DNA from: Pedobacter sp. SYSU D00535
GTDB taxonomy: Bacteria > Bacteroidota > Bacteroidia > Sphingobacteriales > Sphingobacteriaceae
Direction: 5' to 3'
Length of the DNA: 64,000 bases
Assembly (NCBI RefSeq): GCF_017355855.1
Contig: NZ_JAFEWD010000004.1
Coordinates: 62,001 to 126,000, forward strand
This document shows, piece after piece, positions 9,371 to 17,311 of this stretch. The notes below the pieces were generated by a model, which searched no databases, was not told the DNA's origin, and was given only the letters and a program-made list of their open reading frames with translations. Made by a program: the position numbers and the translations under genes. Positions within the stretch are counted from its first letter, which is position 1; every line of letters begins with the position of its first letter.

Positions 9371-9389
9371 ATCTAAGAAATGTGATTTT

Positions 9390-9420
9390 TAAAGCTAGTA
9401 TTTTCCAAAAATGAAACAAA
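9390..9420 (-). promoter_or_regulatory. Promoter of the OmpA-like gene
   Basis: On the minus strand, TTTG (9417-9420) and TAGCTTTA (9390-9397) are 19 bases apart. This is a full -33/-7 arrangement with one mismatch in the last base of the -7 box. The start codon is 19 bases downstream. Confidence 0.55.
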
Positions 9421-9449
9421 GTCTTTCGGTCATTTTGAACAAATGCTCT

Positions 9450-11225
9450 CTAGTTTTTAATAACCTTAATCCCTTGAGGTGCTTTAATTTCTGATTTAAT
9501 AGAGCCATCCTTCAATCTCGTGTGCCGTACCGAGATCAGTCCCGATGGGGTAGGGTAGGTACCTTCGACCCATTCCAAATCACCCAGGTTGGGTTGGATT
9601 TTTACAGTTTTGCATCCGGGCTCCATTATTTTTATACCAAGTACATGTTCAGTAAGCCAGGGAGTAGGGCCGGCTGCCCATCCATGGCACAAGCTCCGTC
9701 TTAGGCCGATATAGCAATAGGCTCCCGTATTGCGGTGGTAATCCAGTTTGCCTTCAGGTACAAGCTGATCAATAGGAGCAGCGTTTGCCGCTTCTTGCAG
9801 GTCGAAATCTTCCCAGAAGGTCGTAGCTCCCAAATCCAGCATTCCACCCCAATATTTTCGGATATTTTCAAGAGCTGCCTGATATGCTTCAGCCTGTGCC
9901 TGGGCCTGTAGCATATAATAGCCGTAAAAAGTCGAAAAGTTTTTTACCCCGCCCACTGCAATTACCTCATTATTTGCTTTCCTGGCCTCGAGTATTCCAG
10001 CCATCGACATTAGCGAGGCGGCCTGTTTTGATCCGTTGGCGTCGGGAACATACTTTCTCATGCGTTCGGCAAGTTTTGTATAAGCTTGGGCTTTTTTCTC
10101 TTCACCCAAGGTCCTCGCTAGGCGGGCGCCTTTTTCAAACGTGAGGACCATCAGGGCCTGCAGTCCGGCATGTACTCCTTGTTTGTTCTCGCTGGATGGC
10201 CAGTCCAAAAATCGCATACCCGGCCCGTCGAGCTTTTCTCTGCCAGCCTCGTCCACTTTCGTAGTAAAAAGATCCAGAAGGGGAATAAGGTAGGACTTCT
10301 GTTCTTTCAGGTAGTCCAGCTTCCCGTGCTGCATATACCAGTCGTGATGCATAATCACCCACCACATAGAATAGGCGCTGATCCCATTCATCCATTTAGG
10401 CAAAGGCGTATTGTCCCGTACAAAATCGAGGCTTTTCGGAACCACTTCGTTATATCCAAAAACGCTGCTGATCGTCATCAATTCCGGGTGCATGTCGCCT
10501 GCCCACACCATACGGTCTCTTTTGATGCCATCCCACAGATAATCCTGCATATTTACATGAACAGTATACGCTCCCGTTTCCCAAATTTTGTTTAGCCGGG
10601 TGTCGTTAGACTTGAAAGAACCGAGGTAGGGGATGTCGCGGTAATACGCCACCGCTCTCACTTCCTTTAAGGCCACAAAGGTGTCGGTATCTATCAGGTC
10701 GATCCTCGCAAAGCGAAAACCGGATTTCCCAACTTCCAGTGTTCCATATCCTGGCAGTTCCACCACAAAATCTCTCATAGCATGATGATTGGTAGCCCCT
10801 CCTTCTTTTCCGGTAGTACCATCGCCTATCACGTCGCTCATCGTTTCACTAACCGACTCGCCAAAACGAATCCTAACCTTTCTTGTTACCCTGTTGCTTT
10901 GTGACGTCGTTATCTGGATGCCACCGTGTATCTCTTTTCCAAAATCCAGCACTAGTCCGTTTCGTTCATTTCCTTTGTTCACAATTCTGCAAACATTCCG
11001 GTTCTCAAAAAACGCCTGGCTGTTGCCCTGTTCAAGTAGGACCTTTGGATTGGTAATGGAAGCTGTGTCTGTACTCCAAATGATGCGTTTTGGCTTGAGA
11101 TACGCACGAGCTATTACATCCTTTTGGTCTGCCTGGTAGGGGTGGTAGCTTTGAGCCTTCAGGGCCTGCAAGGGAAGTCCCCAACCAAGAATAAGGGTAA
11201 AAAAGAGTAGAAAACGGTTTTTCAT
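9450..11225 (-). CDS. Secreted alpha-L-rhamnosidase-like protein (GH78)
   Basis: Predicted to release rhamnose from rhamnogalacturonan-derived oligosaccharides. A signal peptide ends near LQALKAQ. A beta-sandwich region (about 60-200) precedes an (alpha/alpha)6 barrel. The barrel carries DGIKRDRMVWAGDMHPE, the GH78 acidic motif normally written D-x-x-x-R-D/E-x-x-x-W-x-GD, and LGATTFWEDF, which holds the Glu matching the family's base. A C-terminal beta-domain closes it. At 591 residues it is shorter than many GH78 proteins, which reach 700-1100, and it lacks the extra N-terminal sandwich domains. Its ATG lies one base after the GH105 stop, so the two are co-transcribed. Confidence 0.85.
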   Translation of the reverse strand: MKNRFLLFFTLILGWGLPLQALKAQSYHPYQADQKDVIARAYLKPKRIIWSTDTASITNPKVLLEQGNSQAFFENRNVCRIVNKGNERNGLVLDFGKEIHGGIQITTSQSNRVTRKVRIRFGESVSETMSDVIGDGTTGKEGGATNHHAMRDFVVELPGYGTLEVGKSGFRFARIDLIDTDTFVALKEVRAVAYYRDIPYLGSFKSNDTRLNKIWETGAYTVHVNMQDYLWDGIKRDRMVWAGDMHPELMTISSVFGYNEVVPKSLDFVRDNTPLPKWMNGISAYSMWWVIMHHDWYMQHGKLDYLKEQKSYLIPLLDLFTTKVDEAGREKLDGPGMRFLDWPSSENKQGVHAGLQALMVLTFEKGARLARTLGEEKKAQAYTKLAERMRKYVPDANGSKQAASLMSMAGILEARKANNEVIAVGGVKNFSTFYGYYMLQAQAQAEAYQAALENIRKYWGGMLDLGATTFWEDFDLQEAANAAPIDQLVPEGKLDYHRNTGAYCYIGLRRSLCHGWAAGPTPWLTEHVLGIKIMEPGCKTVKIQPNLGDLEWVEGTYPTPSGLISVRHTRLKDGSIKSEIKAPQGIKVIKN

Positions 11226-11226
11226 C

Positions 11227-12456
11227 TTATTTTGCTCCTTTCTCCAGTTTCAGGATTTCAACTCCAGCATCAATCAGAGGTCCTGTACCATGTTTTTCGT
11301 TTGTGCCTACCGGGCGATTGTAGTAAAAGGGCAGGTTGTCCTGAATCCCTGTGCCTACACAGATATCTTTCAACTGTCCCAGTTCATTAATCTTATGCTT
11401 TTTCAAGCCTTCCCAGCCCGTTCTGGCGATGGAAGCGTATCGTTTATCCAGCCATCCCTCGTTCACCGCATGGGCAGTACCATAAACAAACATGGCAGAA
11501 CAGGATGACTCGACGTAAGAGTCATTTTTATCGAGAATCTGATGCCACAGACCATCGCCATTCTGATACTGCGCCAGCCCCAAAATTTGCCGCTCCAGTA
11601 GCTTGATCAGGTTTTGTTTTTCAGGATGTTTAGCCGGAAGATTATCAATTAGGTGAATAGTAGCCAGCATAATCCATCCATTACAGCGCCCCCAGTGCGC
11701 TACTCCATTTCTCTTAACGTCACTATAATAGGTATGCCAATAGATGTTTTTATCTTCATCCCAAAGGTACTTGTTGAAGTTCTTTACCTGTTTTATGGCG
11801 TCGTCCGTGTACTTCTTTTCGCCGGTCAGTGCACCCATTCTTGCCAGAAAGGGAACACTCATGTAAAGGTCATCCGCCCATAGAGTCATTTTGTGTGGGA
11901 AAGCACGCACATAAGTGCCGTCTTCCAATCGCACTCGATCTTCCATCAGATGCTTGGCAGCCTTCTCCAGGTAGGCTTTGTACTCGGGTTTCGGATTCTT
12001 TTTATAGACTTCGATCATACTGGCACTCATTGCTCCGAAGTCGTCCAGCTCTTCCATCGTAAAAAGCTCACCATAGGGATAAGTGTAGTGTTTTACATCC
12101 CCCTTGAACCGCTGTTCAAAAACTTTGTAGTTGTTCAAACCGAAATCGATATGCCGCCCAGCATAATTCCAATAACCTGAATCATTTAGATAGGTTCCGA
12201 GGTTCATCATCGCAATGTTAAGCACGCCGTGGGTATAATGCCAGCCAGTGTATGGACTTGCATATTTAACCTTGGTTCCTTCCGGAATTTCTGACGAAGC
12301 TTTGTAAAACCGCTTATCGTTGGTGCCTTCAAAGCCCAGCACCGTTTCTTTCAAGATTTGGTTAGCTATTTTTCGCACGACCTCTTCATTATTTTGCGCT
12401 TGAGATTGTAAAGAAGTCAGGGTTAGGAAAATCAGAAAAAGATGTTTAATCTTCAT
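11227..12456 (-). CDS. Secreted unsaturated rhamnogalacturonyl hydrolase (GH105)
   Basis: Hydrolyses the unsaturated galacturonic acid left at the non-reducing end after rhamnogalacturonan or pectate lyase action. A signal peptide ends at LQSQAQ. The (alpha/alpha)6 barrel has FPHKMTLWADDLYMS, matching the catalytic Asp region of YteR-type enzymes, HWGRCNGWIMLA, and the closing YVESSCSAMFVYG. Its 409 residues are usual for exported GH105. It is the first gene of a two-gene operon with GH78. Upstream sequence holds repeated TGTAA/TTACA half-sites. Confidence 0.9.
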   Translation of the reverse strand: MKIKHLFLIFLTLTSLQSQAQNNEEVVRKIANQILKETVLGFEGTNDKRFYKASSEIPEGTKVKYASPYTGWHYTHGVLNIAMMNLGTYLNDSGYWNYAGRHIDFGLNNYKVFEQRFKGDVKHYTYPYGELFTMEELDDFGAMSASMIEVYKKNPKPEYKAYLEKAAKHLMEDRVRLEDGTYVRAFPHKMTLWADDLYMSVPFLARMGALTGEKKYTDDAIKQVKNFNKYLWDEDKNIYWHTYYSDVKRNGVAHWGRCNGWIMLATIHLIDNLPAKHPEKQNLIKLLERQILGLAQYQNGDGLWHQILDKNDSYVESSCSAMFVYGTAHAVNEGWLDKRYASIARTGWEGLKKHKINELGQLKDICVGTGIQDNLPFYYNRPVGTNEKHGTGPLIDAGVEILKLEKGAK

Positions 12457-12720
12457 GGTTTATAATGTTAGCCTTTAAATAAAGCGATTCCTTTTAAAAT
12501 CATCATCCTGCTCCGTCGTGTAATCATTAAAATGTTACAAAGGTGTAATGGGCGCCGCTAAAAGTAGATGTAGGCGGGCTGAGAGATAAATTTTTATTTT
12601 GTTTTAAAAATTACACCACTTCAGGTTTCGGCATGACCAAATTCATTATGGGTTAGATAAGTGAGCGTTTTCAGTCTTGTCACTTCTTTATGATTATCAG
12701 TCAGTTATAGTGGTGCTGCT
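12457..12720 (-). promoter_or_regulatory. Upstream region of the GH105-GH78 operon with TGTAA/TTACA repeats
   Basis: No gene is visible here. TGTAAT (12519-12524), TTACA (12535-12539), GGTGTAAT (12542-12549) and ATTACACC (12610-12617) form two inverted pairs. On the minus strand the element overlaps CACCTTTG (12538-12545), one mismatch from TAnnTTTG, about 80 bases before the GH105 start. This looks like a promoter with operator half-sites. No regulator is identified. Confidence 0.35.
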
Positions 12721-12731
12721 GGTGGTAGCCC

Positions 12732-12760
12732 TTGGAAGATCCAGGTCTTTTGTATCTTTG
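12732..12760 (+). promoter_or_regulatory. Strong -33/-7 promoter for the candidate RNA
   Basis: TTG (12732-12734) and a perfect TATCTTTG (12753-12760) lie 18 bases apart, the best -33/-7 match in the accessory part of the window. The next plus-strand protein-coding gene of any size is over 1.3 kb away, so the promoter likely drives a non-coding transcript starting near 12765. Confidence 0.6.
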
Positions 12761-12764
12761 CACA

Positions 12765-12968
12765 GCAAGCAGATCAAGATCTGCAACCTGGACCTTATCA
12801 CAATCTATCATCTATCTATGCACTAAATCAGATGTGGTGTTGTACAGGTTCTGCCTGTACACAGTCCCATCTGAGTCTCCAACAAAAAGTAAAAATCATT
12901 AATTTTCAGGAAGGGAAGGAAGTGGCGCTATCGGCTTTAATTAAATAAGGGCCGGTAAAACCGGCCCT
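12765..12968 (+). ncRNA. Candidate structured RNA of about 200 nt
   Basis: Three hairpins follow the promoter. The first is GCAGATC/GATCTGC at 12769-12784. The second is an imperfect long stem in which TCAGATG (12828-12834) pairs with CATCTGA (12868-12874) and encloses TGTACAGG/CCTGTACA (12841-12861). The third is a GC-rich hairpin at 12948-12968. No start codon opens a plausible frame. Size and rod-like shape recall 6S RNA, but I could not establish 6S features and claim no family. The final hairpin may instead terminate the regulator gene on the other strand. Confidence 0.45.
12948..12968. terminator. Hairpin between the candidate RNA and the LytTR gene
   Basis: A perfect 8-bp stem, AGGGCCGG with CCGGCCCT, has a 5-base loop. 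On the minus strand it is followed by TTATTTAATT, which suits termination of the response-regulator transcript. On the plus strand the following bases are not T-rich. Confidence 0.55.
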
Positions 12969-13108
12969 ACATCTACCTATGAAAAACATGTCCTTTGGGA
13001 GGACGCGTAAATATATACAAACAATTAATTATTTTACAAATTTATTAATGTCGGTTTAGAGTGATTTGATAAATCGTAGCGCTTCAACGTAGGTTGATGA
13101 AATGTATT

Positions 13109-13840
13109 TTAGCGGTTGCTACGGATAAGACGACTTGTGGCTTCCTGAAGAAAGGTCTCTTTATAAACTCCTCCAAGCGGTAAAACAATATTGTTAAGAA
13201 GGACGATTTTAGACCCATCTATCATGCTTATTTTGCTGGTATTCACAATGTATGTTTTATGAATCCTAACAAAGGTAGAGGGGACGAAGTCCTCAATATC
13301 TTTCATTCTAAGGTAAGTAATGTGCTTACTGTCCTCTGTATGGAGGACAATATGATTTTTGAGACCTTCGATATAGAAGATTTTTGAAAATTGGAGTCGC
13401 ACCATTTTTCCTTTAACACCTGGATTAATGAAAAACTCGTCTTGTTCGTTTAGGTTTTCCTGGTGAGCACGGAGTTTTAACGCATTTGTAACTTTGTTGA
13501 CACATTTAACAAAGCGCTCGAATGAGATAGGTTTTAAAAGGAAATCCGTAATGTTTTTATCAAATCCTTCTACCGCATAATCGGCAAAGGCTGTAGTGAA
13601 GATAATTTCTGTTTTATCCTTGATGATGTCAGCTACCTCCAGTCCAGACAGCTGGGGCATGTCGATATCCAAAAAAGTTATATCCGGCTTTAATCCGTTC
13701 TGGAATTCTTTTAAAGCTTCCAGTGGATTTTCAGCGGTGCCAATCAGTTCGAGTCCGGGGCATTTTTCAATGTGACGTACGAGAAGTTCAATTGCATGCC
13801 TTTCATCATCTATAGCATAACATTTCAAATTGTGCTGCAT
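13109..13840 (-). CDS. LytTR-family response regulator
   Basis: A two-component regulator of 243 residues. The receiver domain (about 5-120) has the acidic pair DDE at 11-13, the phospho-acceptor Asp in TFLDIDMPQ (residue 58), the switch Thr in IIFTTAFADYA and the Lys in FLLKPIS. A LytTR DNA-binding domain (about 140-240) follows, with the typical KHITYLRMKDIEDF and FVRIHKTYIVN. No sensor kinase is adjacent, so it is an orphan in this window. It sits between the candidate RNA and the small membrane peptide, but regulation of either is conjecture. Confidence 0.92.
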   Translation of the reverse strand: MQHNLKCYAIDDERHAIELLVRHIEKCPGLELIGTAENPLEALKEFQNGLKPDITFLDIDMPQLSGLEVADIIKDKTEIIFTTAFADYAVEGFDKNITDFLLKPISFERFVKCVNKVTNALKLRAHQENLNEQDEFFINPGVKGKMVRLQFSKIFYIEGLKNHIVLHTEDSKHITYLRMKDIEDFVPSTFVRIHKTYIVNTSKISMIDGSKIVLLNNIVLPLGGVYKETFLQEATSRLIRSNR

Positions 13841-14014
13841 TTCTAATTGGTTTATCTTTCCGTTTTCAGCTCCTATTCTACCGGGAGGTTTACATTGCTA
13901 ATGTATTAAAAATTGAAATACGAAGGGAAGAAAAGATGCCGTATTCGTCGTGAAACTAAGATTAAAAAGTAATGTACCGGGGCGAAAAACTTAGTCTTTT
14001 TGTCAGCAGATTAT

Positions 14015-14064
14015 CAATTATTTCTTTTATTTGTAATACAATTACTGAAGAAAAGAAATAATTG
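14015..14064. repeat. 14-bp perfect inverted repeat upstream of a small membrane peptide
   Basis: CAATTATTTCTTTT (14015-14028) pairs perfectly with AAAAGAAATAATTG (14051-14064). The 22-base loop itself contains GTAAT/ATTAC. The repeat ends 33 bases before the ATG at 14098. It could be an attenuator, an operator or the terminator of something unseen. Confidence 0.6.
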
Positions 14065-14097
14065 AACCTTAACATATTTAAACCTTTAATAGTGACC

Positions 14098-14202
14098 ATG
14101 AATAAAAAGTTTGGCTTTTGGGATCGCCTTTTACTTGTTTTTACATTTCTGATTTCCCTTGCATACCTTTTAATCACCTGTTTGATCTACCTTAAACCTT
14201 AA
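14098..14202 (+). CDS. Small single-pass membrane peptide (34 residues)
   Basis: ATG at 14098 opens 34 codons ending in TAA. The N-terminus MNKKFGFWDR is charged, a continuous hydrophobic helix of about 20 residues follows (LLLVFTFLISLAYLL and onward), and the C-terminus is short and polar (YLKP). That layout is typical of real small membrane proteins, including type I toxin-like peptides. No Shine-Dalgarno sequence or exact TAnnTTTG box is seen; AACCTTTA lies about 12 bases upstream. I do not recognise a family. The neighbouring 14203-14448 holds nothing I can identify. Confidence 0.5.
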   Translation: MNKKFGFWDRLLLVFTFLISLAYLLITCLIYLKP

Positions 14203-14448
14203 ACCAAATAAAAGCACAGTGTCGAAGAGTTTTTAAGAGTACGGGTAGCAGAGAAAGGATTAGATTTTTATCCTCAAAAACGAAGTGTTGGGATTTTCAC
14301 TTAGGTCAATTGCTTTTCCAAAAGATTTTTATACTGATTTCTTGGTAATGAAAATGGTTGCGCATTAACTTCTTCTATCAGTTCTTGCTAAGCAACGAGA
14401 AGACTCAGTGGCATGTTTAGGACTAGACGGAGTGTGTCAGGTAAAAAG

Positions 14449-14520
14449 TGTTCCCGAAGGGATTCGAACCCCTATCAGTTGAACCGGAATCAACTATTCT
14501 ATCCATTGAACTACGGGAAC
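14449..14520 (-). tRNA. tRNA-Arg (anticodon CCG)
   Basis: Reading the minus strand, the acceptor arms GTTCCCG and CGGGAAC pair, a 4-bp D arm follows, and the anticodon stem GTTGA/TCAAC closes the loop TTCCGGT with anticodon CCG. The T arm carries TTCGAAT. The total is 72 bases without CCA, which is not encoded: the discriminator A is followed by CTTTTT, which probably also serves as terminator. It decodes CGG. Confidence 0.95.
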
Positions 14521-14526
14521 ATGCGG

Positions 14527-14534
14527 CAAAGATA
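14527..14534 (-). promoter_or_regulatory. tRNA-Arg promoter, -7 box TATCTTTG
   Basis: On the minus strand TATCTTTG ends seven bases before the mature tRNA 5' end. TTTAG lies about 18 bases upstream, so transcription would start only a few bases before the tRNA. Confidence 0.6.
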
Positions 14535-14704
14535 TAATATTCAACCGTTATTCTAAACTTAAATGTAATCATTATTCTCAGCGCCACGGGCGTTAGAAAC
14601 TTGCTACTTTTCAAGCCGCGCTCCAGCTCGGTTGCTTGAAGTCTTGTATCCGAATCTGAATATAAGACCAAAATGAAGGGCAGCCTGTGGGATGAAAAGA
14701 GGCA

Positions 14705-14737
14705 AACAAAGCAGCTGCTAATCGCAACTGCTTTGTT
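14705..14737 (-). terminator. ychF terminator
   Basis: A 10-bp stem, AACAAAGCAG with CTGCTTTGTT, plus an inner TGC/GCA, lies about 18 bases after the ychF stop on the minus strand. Beyond it comes TGCCTCTTTTC. Confidence 0.7.
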
Positions 14738-14754
14738 CGTTGGAATTTTTACTG

Positions 14755-15855
14755 TTATACGTTGAATCTAAAGTGCATAATATCACCGTCTTCCACTACG
14801 TAGGTTTTACCCTCAACGCTTAGTTTTCCGGCTTCTTTGCATGCTGCTTCTGATCCGTAGTTAATAAAGTCATCGTACTTAATCACCTCGGCACGGATAA
14901 ATCCTTTCTCAAAATCCGTGTGAATAACGCCGGCTGCCTGAGGGGCAGTAAAGCCTTTAGTGATTGTCCAGGCACGGACTTCCTGCACGCCGGCTGTAAA
15001 ATAAGTGTAAAGATCCAGTAGCCTGTAAGCCGCCCTGATAAGCTTTGCGACTCCAGACTCATCTAAGCCTAGGTCAGCCAGGAACATTTGACGTTCTTCG
15101 TAACTCTCGAGCTCGGCGATTTCTGATTCTATTTTTGCAGAGATCACAAGCACTTCCGCGCTTTCGTCTTTCACTGCTTCTCTTACCTGATCTACGTACG
15201 CATTGCCTGTGTTCACCGAAGCTTCGTCTACGTTGCAAACATAAAGAACCGGCTTGGAGGTTAGCAAACTTAGTTCTGCAATAAATTCCTGATCTTCCTG
15301 GCTAATAGGGGCTGTGCGGACAGACCTTCCAGATTCCAAATGACTCTTAACCACGCTTAATATCTCGAAGGTTTTTTTCGCGTTTTTGTCACCACCCGTT
15401 TTTGCCATCTTTTCGACCTTCTGGATACGCTTGTCGACAGTATCAAGGTCCTTTAGCTGAAGCTCTGTATCGATAATTTCTTTATCACGGATAGGATCCA
15501 CAGAACCATCAACGTGTACCACATTTCCGTCATCAAAGCAACGCAGAACATGGATAATTGCATTGGTAGCACGGATGTTGCCTAAGAATTGGTTACCTAG
15601 TCCTTCGCCTTTACTAGCGCCCTTCACCAGCCCGGCTATATCAACAATTTCAATTGTATTTGGAACTATTTTTTGAGGTTTAACAAGCTCGGCGAGCTTG
15701 TTTAAACGTTCATCCGGAACTGTGATTACTCCAACATTAGGTTCAATAGTACAGAACGGAAAGTTCGCCGCCTGTGCTTTTGCATTTGATAAACAGTTAA
15801 AAAGTGTTGATTTACCTACGTTCGGTAATCCAACAATTCCACATTGTAAAGCCAT
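14755..15855 (-). CDS. ychF: Redox-regulated ATPase YchF (Obg family)
   Basis: A 366-residue P-loop protein of the Obg/YchF group that binds ATP in preference to GTP and associates with ribosomes. The Walker A is GLPNVGKSTLFN, the switch region has VDIAGLVKGASKGEGLGNQFL, and a C-terminal TGS-like domain carries TITKGFTAPQAAGVIHTDFE. Length is normal (363-367). It lies 44 bases after the agmatinase-family gene on the same strand with no promoter box between, so the two are probably co-transcribed and end at the hairpin at 14705-14737. Confidence 0.96.
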   Translation of the reverse strand: MALQCGIVGLPNVGKSTLFNCLSNAKAQAANFPFCTIEPNVGVITVPDERLNKLAELVKPQKIVPNTIEIVDIAGLVKGASKGEGLGNQFLGNIRATNAIIHVLRCFDDGNVVHVDGSVDPIRDKEIIDTELQLKDLDTVDKRIQKVEKMAKTGGDKNAKKTFEILSVVKSHLESGRSVRTAPISQEDQEFIAELSLLTSKPVLYVCNVDEASVNTGNAYVDQVREAVKDESAEVLVISAKIESEIAELESYEERQMFLADLGLDESGVAKLIRAAYRLLDLYTYFTAGVQEVRAWTITKGFTAPQAAGVIHTDFEKGFIRAEVIKYDDFINYGSEAACKEAGKLSVEGKTYVVEDGDIMHFRFNV

Positions 15856-15899
15856 CTATTTTTTACGATTTTCGAATTTGAATTTTCTTGAAGGACATA

Positions 15900-16787
15900 T
15901 TACTGCCCACTAAACTTGTAGCCAATTAGCTTGTACACTAGTTTTGCCAGCGTATATTCAGACAGGATGCTACCCTCTATCGGTGCGCATTCAACCACAT
16001 CAAAACCTACTACATTCCTTTCTTTGCAGACTCTTTTCAAAAGCTCCAGTGTTTCTGTCCAGAACAAGCCGTTCGGCTCAGCAGTTCCTACTGCCGGTAT
16101 AATAGAAGGGTCAAAGCCATCAGCATCAATGGTAATATAAACATCGTTACTCATGGGCGCGATAATTTCATCCATCCAGAGTGGGTTGCGCCGAATTTGA
16201 TGAGCGTAGAATGTGTGAATGTTTTCCGACTCTTTTATTAATTGTGCTTCTTCTTTGCATTGGGCACGAATACCGGCCTGACATATTGTAACACCAAGTT
16301 CGTGGACCCTTGCCATTACTGAAGCATGCGAATAAATATTGTCATGATAGCTGTATCGAAGATCTGAGTGGGCATCGATCTGCAGTACAGTTAATTTGGG
16401 GTATTTCTTTATAAAAGCTTTTACGAAGCCAAGAGTGACGGTGTGTTCAGCACCTAGGGATATCACAAACTTATCGTCGTTCAAGAGCCGTTCTGTGTTT
16501 TCTTCGATGAGCGCGACTGCCTCTGCATCCACCTTTCCTTCAAAGCTGATAGGAGGAAGGGTGGATATTCCTACTTTTTCTACCACCTCTGCGTCCAACT
16601 CCTCATCGTAGCACTCTACGAAAGCAGATGCTTTTACGATAGCTTCTGGTCCTTTTGCTGATCCCTGCAAGTAAGAAGAAGTATGCTCGTATGGTACTTG
16701 CTGAATTACAACTTTGCTTTTGTCATAGGCATAAATTGATTCATCAGGCAAGCCAAGGAAATTTTCATCTTGAGATAAAGCTTCCAT
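15900..16787 (-). CDS. Agmatinase / arginase-family ureohydrolase
   Basis: A binuclear manganese hydrolase of 295 residues, predicted to release urea from agmatine or a related guanidino compound. Metal-ligand motifs are complete: SLGAEHTVTLG, QIDAHSDLRYSY and TIDADGFDPSIIP. The closing GFDVVECAPIEGS is of the agmatinase (SpeB) type. Agmatinase in polyamine synthesis is the best reading; formiminoglutamase or arginase cannot be ruled out. A TATCTTTG box 18 bases before the ATG gives it its own promoter, shared with ychF. Confidence 0.8.
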   Translation of the reverse strand: MEALSQDENFLGLPDESIYAYDKSKVVIQQVPYEHTSSYLQGSAKGPEAIVKASAFVECYDEELDAEVVEKVGISTLPPISFEGKVDAEAVALIEENTERLLNDDKFVISLGAEHTVTLGFVKAFIKKYPKLTVLQIDAHSDLRYSYHDNIYSHASVMARVHELGVTICQAGIRAQCKEEAQLIKESENIHTFYAHQIRRNPLWMDEIIAPMSNDVYITIDADGFDPSIIPAVGTAEPNGLFWTETLELLKRVCKERNVVGFDVVECAPIEGSILSEYTLAKLVYKLIGYKFSGQ

Positions 16788-16804
16788 AGTTTGAAAATTT
16801 TTGG

Positions 16805-16812
16805 CAAAGATA
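16805..16812 (-). promoter_or_regulatory. Promoter of the agmatinase-family gene
   Basis: TATCTTTG on the minus strand matches TAnnTTTG exactly and lies 17 bases upstream of the ATG. No clear TTG is seen at -33. Confidence 0.5.
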
Positions 16813-16837
16813 TGAAAATAGTGACTGCGGCTGGCGT

Positions 16838-16874
16838 ATAAAAAACAAAACCATCCCGGGAAGCCGGAATGGTT
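16838..16874 (-). terminator. Terminator of the DUF3276 gene
   Basis: AACCATTCCGG and its partner CCGGGATGGTT form a strong hairpin at 16849-16874 on the minus strand. It is followed by TTGTTTTTTAT, a classic intrinsic terminator 28 bases past the stop codon. Confidence 0.8.
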
Positions 16875-16902
16875 GAAAATCTTTATTTCAGGTTATATAG
16901 AG

Positions 16903-17232
16903 TTATATATCGAATGAAAAGTCGTCTTCAGCTTTTGCCGTCTCAATGCCGTTTTCGCTGAATTCATATCTCTTTTCTACAACATCCTGATGAGCTTTGA
17001 TATAATCTACAGTGTCTTTCAATCCTTCAGAGAATTTTTCGAAATCCTCTTTGTATAAGAAAATCTTATGTTTTACAAAAACGCCGTCTTCTAAACGCTT
17101 TTTGCTCTCTGTTACGGTAATGTAGTAGTCATTTGAACGTGTTGACTTTACATCGAAAAAATAGGTGCGCTTTCCGGCTCTTACCTTTTTTGAAAAAACC
17201 TCTTCTCTCTCTTTGTTTTCAAAATCTCCCAT
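16903..17232 (-). CDS. DUF3276 PUR-alpha-like nucleic-acid-binding protein
   Basis: A 109-residue cytoplasmic protein of the Bacteroidota-typical PUR family. The single PUR repeat pattern is visible: AGKRTYFFDVKSTRSNDYYITVTE (in two halves) followed by FVKHKIFLYKEDFEKFSEGL. PUR domains bind single-stranded DNA or RNA rich in G. The bacterial function is not settled. The gene is monocistronic, with its own terminator, and its ATG follows an AT-rich leader. Confidence 0.85.
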   Translation of the reverse strand: MGDFENKEREEVFSKKVRAGKRTYFFDVKSTRSNDYYITVTESKKRLEDGVFVKHKIFLYKEDFEKFSEGLKDTVDYIKAHQDVVEKRYEFSENGIETAKAEDDFSFDI

Positions 17233-17311
17233 GTTATAGTTAAAGTTTGCTTGCGGTAAATATAAAGTAATAATTTTTAAACTTCAAAAAACAATTTTCT
17301 TGTTGCAACAT

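Noticed and set aside
10170-10595. Plus-strand 141-codon frame antisense to the GH78 gene
   Set aside because: Mirror frame of a clear GH78 coding region; no start context or domain.
14423-14671. 82-codon minus-strand open frame
   Set aside because: It runs through the tRNA-Arg gene and its promoter; no protein-like features.
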